Source: JBBQBM01 sp964554485
GTDB taxonomy: Bacteria; Patescibacteriota; Saccharimonadia; Saccharimonadales; JAGQMS01
Length of the DNA: 31,209 bases
Direction of reading: 5' to 3'
Assembly (NCBI GenBank): GCA_964554485.1
Contig: CAZKOX010000004.1
Location: 1-31,209 of the forward strand
Part shown: piece after piece, positions 31,142 to 31,209 of the stretch
How positions within the stretch are numbered: position 1 is the stretch's first letter
How the letters are laid out: each line of letters opens with the position of its first letter
The notes under the pieces: generated by a model
Seen by the model: the letters and a program-made list of their open reading frames with translations, nothing else
What the model was told of the DNA's origin: nothing
The model's database searches: none
Made by a program: the position numbers and the translations under genes

Positions 31142-31209
31142 TGGTGCCCCGGGCAGGACTTGAACCTGCGACCTTGAGCTTAGAAGTCTCCTGCTCTATC
31201 CAGCTGAGC
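31142..31209 (-). tRNA. tRNA-Arg(UCU), 5' end outside the window
   Basis: Visible parts are D stem GCTC/GAGC, loop CTTCTAA with anticodon TCT, T stem GCAGG/CCTGC with loop TTCAAGT, acceptor 3' strand CCGGGGC, A73 and CCA. The anticodon stem is weak: only three Watson-Crick pairs (GAG/CTC), with A-G and G-A oppositions at its two ends. About nine 5' nucleotides are missing because the window ends. Confidence 0.9.

Overview
The window looks like a chromosomal segment of a Candidate Phyla Radiation (Patescibacteria) bacterium, most likely a Saccharibacterium (TM7). The reasons are an AT-leaning genome with standard stop codons, densely packed and often ATGA-overlapping genes, a compact type IV pilus cluster, a short TsaB, small membrane proteins, a lamin-tail-domain surface protein, and RNase Y with ABC1-kinase and PRC-barrel genes. 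The assignment rests on gene content read by eye, not on a database search.

Layout. 1-2471 (+): the end of yebC, then ruvC, ruvA and ruvB (Holliday junction processing). 2468-11940 (mostly -): a type IV pilus locus in transcription order pilB, pilC, major pilin (own strong ribosome site and terminator), pilM, pilN, pilO, a small PilP-position protein, then PilV-, PilW- and PilX-like minor pilins; a PH-domain membrane protein sits among them on the other strand. 12037-13674 (+): recA-recX. 13638-17702: PRC-barrel protein, lamin-tail surface protein, tsaE, short tsaB, and a divergent fur/ZIP-transporter pair. 17889-21312: RNase Y, and a minus-strand operon of a 52-aa membrane protein, an ABC1/UbiB-like kinase and a 66-aa membrane protein.

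21371-27956 is the accessory part: a tRNA-Pro(UGG) locus with a duplicated tRNA 5' end, a serine recombinase whose last codons lie inside the tRNA 3' end, a small companion gene, a repeat-rich control region, a helix-turn-helix gene broken by a 14-bp tandem duplication, a 58-aa ORF, an S58 peptidase, a possible small RNA, a GNAT acetyltransferase, a PQ-loop-like membrane protein, a 90-aa ORF holding a long palindrome, and an AEC transporter interrupted by one in-frame stop. From 28168 on are a dolichol-kinase-like enzyme, a DUF5661-like protein, a VIT-like transporter, tRNA-His, a small membrane protein, a cupin, and a tRNA-Arg(UCU) that runs off the window end.

The most unusual signals are: (1) two tRNA genes (Pro and Arg) each flanked by a partial copy of themselves about 171-177 bp away, separated by a hairpin-rich 130-150 bp insert; (2) the recombinase/repeat region next to the tRNA-Pro copy; (3) about ten genes whose -10 box lies only 6-11 nt before the start codon, suggesting widespread leaderless or near-leaderless transcripts; (4) two freshly broken genes in the accessory region.
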